This document shows positions 27,847-32,599 of a DNA stretch of 32,599 nt, in pieces (the first letter of the stretch is position 1; each line of letters begins with the position of its first letter). This stretch comes from Cochliopodium minus (Eukaryota; Discosea; Himatismenida; Cochliopodiidae), in contig JAMYWO010000066.1 in assembly GCA_024220525.1 (NCBI GenBank), positions 57,144 through 89,742 of the forward strand. The letters run 5' to 3'. The notes under the pieces are model-generated. The model was not told the origin of the DNA. It ran no database searches and saw nothing but the letters and a program-made list of their open reading frames with translations. The position numbers and the translations under genes are program-made.

Positions 27847-28422
27847 ATGGAACCAGTTAGATTGTATTTAGAAGTTAGAATTCAATTTGTAAATCCACAT
27901 TATAGACCTGGTCAAGATCATGAAAGAAATAGATACTTTTGGAGAGTTAGACCAATAGAAGTTAGAGATAGAAACCCTATAAATATAGATGATTTGTCAG
28001 AAGAAGATATTGATCAATATGTTAGTGATTTTATCTTTCATCAATACCAAGAAAGACCAGATTACTTGGCTCCAACTACTGGAAGATATCAATTGTGGAG
28101 AATTAGTGAAAGGGAACAAAATGTTAACAATGAAAATCCATACAATTTTGACTCAACACTAAAGGTACATGGAAAAGGAGGAACAGAGAAAAAACCATCT
28201 GTACCATTACAAGATAAAATTTTGAATTACATGAATTGTATCTATGACATTAACAAAATTGATATGTTGGGGGATTTTTCAAAGATGATGGAAGAGATTG
28301 ACAGAGTTGTTAATGAATCTGAACAACCCAAAAAAGAAAACAATGATTTGATACCTACTTGCAAAGGAAAAACAGAATACCAAATTTGTAGAGTTGAAGA
28401 AAAGGAAAAAAATCATCATTGA
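27847..28422 (+). CDS. Element first protein, about 191 aa, unknown function (copy 2)
   Basis: Same length as the copy 1 protein. Conserved blocks RLYLEVRIQ, RYFWRVRPIEVRDRNPIN, QERPDYLAPTTGRYQLW and LNYMNCIYDINKIDMLGDF are intact. The changes in the first 150 residues are mostly conservative (for example L to F, Y to F). The last 40 residues differ freely. This contrast indicates a constrained N-terminal domain and a dispensable charged tail. Confidence 0.6.
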   Translation: MEPVRLYLEVRIQFVNPHYRPGQDHERNRYFWRVRPIEVRDRNPINIDDLSEEDIDQYVSDFIFHQYQERPDYLAPTTGRYQLWRISEREQNVNNENPYNFDSTLKVHGKGGTEKKPSVPLQDKILNYMNCIYDINKIDMLGDFSKMMEEIDRVVNESEQPKKENNDLIPTCKGKTEYQICRVEEKEKNHH

Positions 28423-28429
28423 GCAAATG

Positions 28430-30330
28430 GAAAAGATTAAGAAGAATCTTGGGAAGCCTATCAGTTTTGAAGATGCAAATTCTGTCAACAAAAAAGAATA
28501 CTTTTGTGTTATCAGGTACATTTATTATTTTATCAAACATAATTGGGACAAGAGAAGACAAGAAGACAGAAAGACTCAATTAACTGTTCCTGAAATTTTG
28601 ATTCAGTTTCAAAATGTTGGTTGGGAAGGAACAGTTGAAGAATTGTTTGATGATAAAAAACCAACTGACTTTACTTTGTACATTGTAAAGAAATGGCATC
28701 ATCGTTATGGGAAAAAATACGAAATTTCTCTTCATATTTTTGATCCTCTTTATCAACGTATCTATTACTCTTCTGCTCATGATAAAATAACAAACAAGAA
28801 AACCAAAAGTTCATTTTCAATGGTATTTTTGTACAATGACGAACATTGTTATCCAATCCTTAACAATAAAGTTGTAAAGATGGCTCAAACTTTGGCTGCT
28901 AGTAAAGATCCTAATCCTTCTTTGGATATCTTTAAATTGGAAGAACTTCAACAACTCAACTATCATAACATTGAAATCCTTGAAAATCAATACAAACATT
29001 TTGATACAAACAAAATATTGTTGGGAGATCTTTTTAAAGCAAACAAAATCAATGAACACCGCAAAGAAGTAGAAGATGATATGTTAGTTTCTTTGCTTGG
29101 TAAAAATTTGGCTATCAACAAAGAAATTGTTGTTGATTGGGATGAATTGTTGAAAGAATTTAAGGATGTTATGAAATATCTTGTTTTTGGGGAGGATGAC
29201 AAATATAAAATCTACCTTGTTGACGGAAATCTTTCTTTTATTATCTATACCATTGCAGATAAGATGAAATGTTCTGTTCCAACTCAAAATATCAAAATCC
29301 AAAATGGAAATGTAGTCTCATTTGTTCATCCAATATCCAATAAGCTTATCATCAAAATTGACCATTATCATGCTAAAGAACATGCATGTAACAGCTTGAG
29401 AGAGTTTACGATGAAATATAAACCTTATAAAATTGATGAAAAACACTTTCCAGAGAAAACATTTTATAATTTCAGATTTATTGGTAATACATGGACTCAA
29501 ATGATGAATGAATTTTCTTCTATTTTCATGTGTGACTTTAAACCTTCTTGTTTTGATTCATATACAAGAGAGATTGTTGATAAATACTCTACCAGACCTT
29601 TTCTTGGTTCCATTGATGATGAGATTGCAATCATAAAGTACAGAAAAGGTCAAGTAGGAGGTATAGTTGCTTACGACATCAAACATTCTTATCCTTCTGC
29701 TATCAACAAACAAACACGAGTATATGGTCTTTGGTATTCAAAATAATTTTGTTAATTACAATCCAGACCCCAAGATTTCAAGAAATAAAGATGGATTTCT
29801 TAAGAATGCATTCTATCTTATGGATTCTTTTACCATTGAACCTTATGGAATCTATGTTGAGAAAGAGATTATGACTGCCAACCTTGTTCAATATCTTCTT
29901 GACAAGAAATACATTACTGAAGACAAAATCAAAGCTGTTATGTATCCAGATGATTTCATTCCTTACCAAAAAGCAAATGGGATGGGAGATTTGAATAGAT
30001 TTGTTGAATTGATTTATAAGATTTTCCCAAATGAAGATAGAGAGAAATCGGATGATTATTTTGTGAGAAAGCAACTTCTTAATTCTTGGATTGGTAATTT
30101 TGGGAAGAAATATGATTCAAAAGATAAAGGATGTATTACCAACAATCTCAACTACATATTCTATCTCAATGATCAATTCAACAAGAAAAAAGAAGCAAAC
30201 AAATTGCAAAAAACAAATTTTGATTGGGTGGACATTAATGGCAACTATTTTGTTAGACTTGGGGAAAAGACAAGAATTGAAGAAGACCATTCTCCCATCA
30301 AAAAATCCAGTTCCAATTGTTGAGGTGAAA
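28430..30330 (+). CDS. Family-B DNA polymerase part of element copy 2
   Basis: Aligns with the copy 1 polymerase: motif A as VAYDIKHSYPSAI (about 29665-29705) and motif B as RKQLLNSWIGNFG (about 30065-30105). The motif C region seen in copy 1 is not recognisable here. It is a decayed copy, described as a fossil. Confidence 0.75.
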
Positions 30331-30699
30331 ACAAAGAAACCTACAGAATTTATTGAACAAAACAAAGTTGGAAAGATTCTTCCAGATACCAAAAAAGAAG
30401 AAAAGAAGAAACCAAAAACCCCAATTTCATATGGTGAAAAAAAGATTGACTTGAAGAAAAACAAAGAGAAACATTTTGTTGAGAAAATCATCAAAACAGA
30501 AAACCAATTCAATCCTCAATCTGGAAATGGATTCTTTCAATAAGAAATGAAGAAGTCGCTTCCATCAGATATTACAAACCAATCAAGAGAGAAAGGGATG
30601 CTTTTGAATCTGACTAGGACATTCCAGAGTTTGTTGAGCTACCTGATGTTACATTTGATGGGTTACCTGAACCAAAGATTCTATTTAACAAAATAGAAA

Positions 30700-31960
30700 T
30701 TGATGATGGAGTTATAGAACTCTTTCTTCTGTACTGGATCTGGAGGTTCTCAAAAGTCAACACTGTTAAAGTCATTTCATGATGAACATTATGGCTTCAG
30801 TAAGGATGATATATTGGTTCTTTCTCCAACAAACAAAGCAGCCAATCTTTTGAAAGACAAATGTAAGCATGTTTACACCTTTGCAAAATTCTTTGGTATG
30901 AAAGATGTTGGGGACATTGATGAGAGGAACGATGAAGAGGAAGGATTTGTTCAAAAAAATCTTGGTATTATTGATGATGAATACAAGATTGTCCAAGTTG
31001 ATGAATTCTCAATGGTATCTGAATATTATTTCAAGAAATTGTTGAAAGAAGTTCAAAGAAGGAAAGACAAAGGGAACAAACTTATTGTCCAAATCTATGG
31101 AGGCAAAAACCAATGCGAACCATTCATGAATCTCAGATATTATGAATACCAGAAAAGAAGATTTTTTACCAACTCTCTTGGATATGGAATCATGAAGAAA
31201 CAATACGACGAAAAAACTTCTAGATACGAAAAGGAGTTGTATGATTTCTCTCAATATCTTCTCAAACATCATTGTTTCCCAAAACCAATGGCTAAATGTG
31301 ATAAAGAAGATTGCAAATGTATTGGATTTCCTCACAATACAGATGTTTTCTCTCAATTGGCAAAAACCAAAAAGCTATTGGATCCTGAAAGGGAATTGGC
31401 AATTGGATATTTCAATATCAAAAACAAAAATGAACATCAAAATAGTATTAGGATGATTAATGATTTTTGGTATCAACAAAAGAACCCTCAAGGATACAAG
31501 AAAAACAAAAGTATTGACAAACCAACTTACGCACCAAAGATGAAAGTAGTTTGTATCAAGAATCTCAAAAAGACAAAAGACAACATTGTTCCAATTTTTA
31601 ACCAAGAATCTTTCGTTGTCAAGAGAGTTGAAGGATACAACATTTACTTAGAGAACCCAGTTACAGAGTTTAAAGAGATTAAGAAAGGAAAAGAGGTGAT
31701 AAAATACAAACCAAACTACTTAAAGGAAATCAAATTCACTGACGAAGAAGGGGTTGAACATATCAGGTACGAACCATATGAAGAATTGGGACCTTATAAC
31801 AAAAACAACTTTCAGTTGGGATATGGGGTAACCATTTACTGTACAAGGAGATACATTGAAAGAGAATTTCAATATCATTTTGGATACAAATTATGAAGGA
31901 AAGTTTGTTTTCAATCTCAATCAAATCTACACTGCAGTTACAAGAGGGAAAAGATTGGAT
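30700..31960 (+). CDS. SF1 helicase part of element copy 2
   Basis: Motifs Ia (VLSPTNKAANLLKDKC), Walker B (IVQVDEFSMVSEYYFKKLL), III-like (IVQIYGGKNQCEPF, where copy 1 has GDKNQ) and VI (NQIYTAVTRGK) are recognisable in the same order as in copy 1. The Cys cluster reads KCDKEDCKCIGF. Decayed copy. Confidence 0.7.
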
Positions 31961-32059
31961 CAAATCAACTTTATTTTGGATGATCGTGTTACCAAAGCAG
32001 AAAAATTTTATCGCAACAAATTCTACCCTAAATTAGACGATGGAGAATCTTTTGTTGAA

Positions 32060-32520
32060 TCTGAACTGCCTTAAGTTGGAATCATTTACAAGATAACAAG
32101 TGAGAAGAAAGAACTTCAATATGTTGGTCAACATTTTGTCGGTCCTGACAAATCAACACTAATTTACGATCCGATGTTACCAAATCTGTCAAAGAAAAGG
32201 AGACCTGAACCATTGAGCCTGATGTTTCCTGATGTTGGAAAGAAAGCATTGAAAAAGAGATACAAGGAACATGCCAAAAATCCGAAAGAAACATGGATTA
32301 CTGAAGAGGAAGTTGAAAAAGAGTTGTTTAAAGTGGAATGTCTTTCATTCTTTTTTGGGTCATCTGGATACAGATTTAAAAGCAAATTGTTCAGATTGGA
32401 GAGAACACACATTCACAATTGTGCTGAGAACTTGGAATTGGATATGACTAACACCCAACATAACATTCAAATGAAACTGGTGAATGATTTTTCTGATATG
32501 GTCAAACAGATTGAAGAGAA
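32060..32520 (+). CDS. GIY-YIG nuclease-like part of element copy 2 (partial)
   Basis: VGIIYKITSEKKELQYVGQ and FRLERTHIHNCAENLELDMTNTQHN match copy 1. Similarity ends near 32520. The remaining bases to the window end show nothing I can assign. Confidence 0.6.
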
Positions 32521-32599
32521 AAAATCTCCCCAACTAATACTTCTTCCAAAGTCTTTTTTCAATTGGACATTGCTATTCCTGTATGCAAAGAAACTTCTT

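Larger units (their letters stand above)
27770..32520 (+). mobile_element. Polinton/Maverick-type element, copy 2 (fossil, partial in window)
   Basis: Same parts and orientation as copy 1 up to the nuclease: leader, unknown first protein, family-B polymerase, SF1 helicase, GIY-YIG nuclease. Similarity to copy 1 fades after about 32520, so the integrase and right end are not seen. It is more decayed than copy 1, with perhaps five to eight breaks, and is not a working copy. Protein similarity to copy 1 in the first gene is about 93% by eye and many DNA differences are silent, so the two copies separated while their genes were still under selection, before decay. Confidence 0.75.

Noticed and set aside
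1-32599. tRNA, rRNA, CRISPR arrays, bacterial promoters or Shine-Dalgarno sites
   Set aside because: None seen; gene structure is eukaryotic. Small structured RNAs cannot be excluded without a covariance-model search.

Overview
The window is nuclear DNA from an AT-rich, gene-dense, intron-bearing single-celled eukaryote. Signs of this are many short spliceosomal introns (donor GTAA/GTGA, acceptor TAG/AAG, about 50-250 nt), intergenic gaps of only 100-450 bp, standard stop codons, and long asparagine and lysine/glutamate low-complexity tracts in proteins. The style resembles amoeboid protists (Amoebozoa, Heterolobosea and similar), but I cannot name the organism. Several genes become clear only after splicing: a calponin-homology (CH) protein, the proteasome subunit Rpn8, a three-SAM-domain protein, a dipeptidyl-peptidase-IV-like enzyme and a tiny membrane protein.

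Layout. 1-1127: a small unknown gene and the 3' half of a membrane-protein gene. 1205-15269: host genes in the order SAM gene (-), CH gene (+), Rpn8 (-), six-repeat gelsolin/villin-like protein (-), EF-hand protein with a myristoylation-type N-terminus (+), RhoGAP-like Asn-rich protein (+), 83-aa membrane protein (+), DPP-IV-like peptidase (-, 5' part missing). 15525-16482: a membrane protein (-, 3' part missing) and an unassigned coding stretch (+). About 16490-24100: a Polinton/Maverick-type element (copy 1) with an unknown first protein, family-B DNA polymerase joined to an SF1 helicase, GIY-YIG nuclease, DDE integrase and a small basic protein, ending beside a 90% GC island. 24188-26104: SPRY-like protein with huge low-complexity regions (-). 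26274-26900: the 5' half of the membrane gene from the left end, and a possible terminal exon of another gene. About 27770-32520: copy 2 of the element, same orientation.

Assembly matters here. Three single 'n' characters (1128, 15524, 26273) and one 100-N run (11732-11831) mark joins. The 100-N run is flanked by an exact 77-bp duplication. The segment before the first single n (1051-1127) is the same 77 bp as the segment after the last one (26274-26350). Both look like unmerged k-mer overlaps of a k=77 assembly. The second pair implies that 1-1127 and 26274-32599 are truly contiguous, and that 1129-26272 may have been scaffolded into the middle of a host gene. The spacing of the two element copies is therefore not reliable.

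How the genes work together. The host genes are a normal mixture (cytoskeleton and Rho control, proteasome, secreted or membrane peptidase), not a pathway. The element encodes replication and integration functions and no capsid gene that I can recognise. Copy 1 has a few breaks and copy 2 more, so both are treated as fossils. No tRNA, rRNA or CRISPR array was seen.
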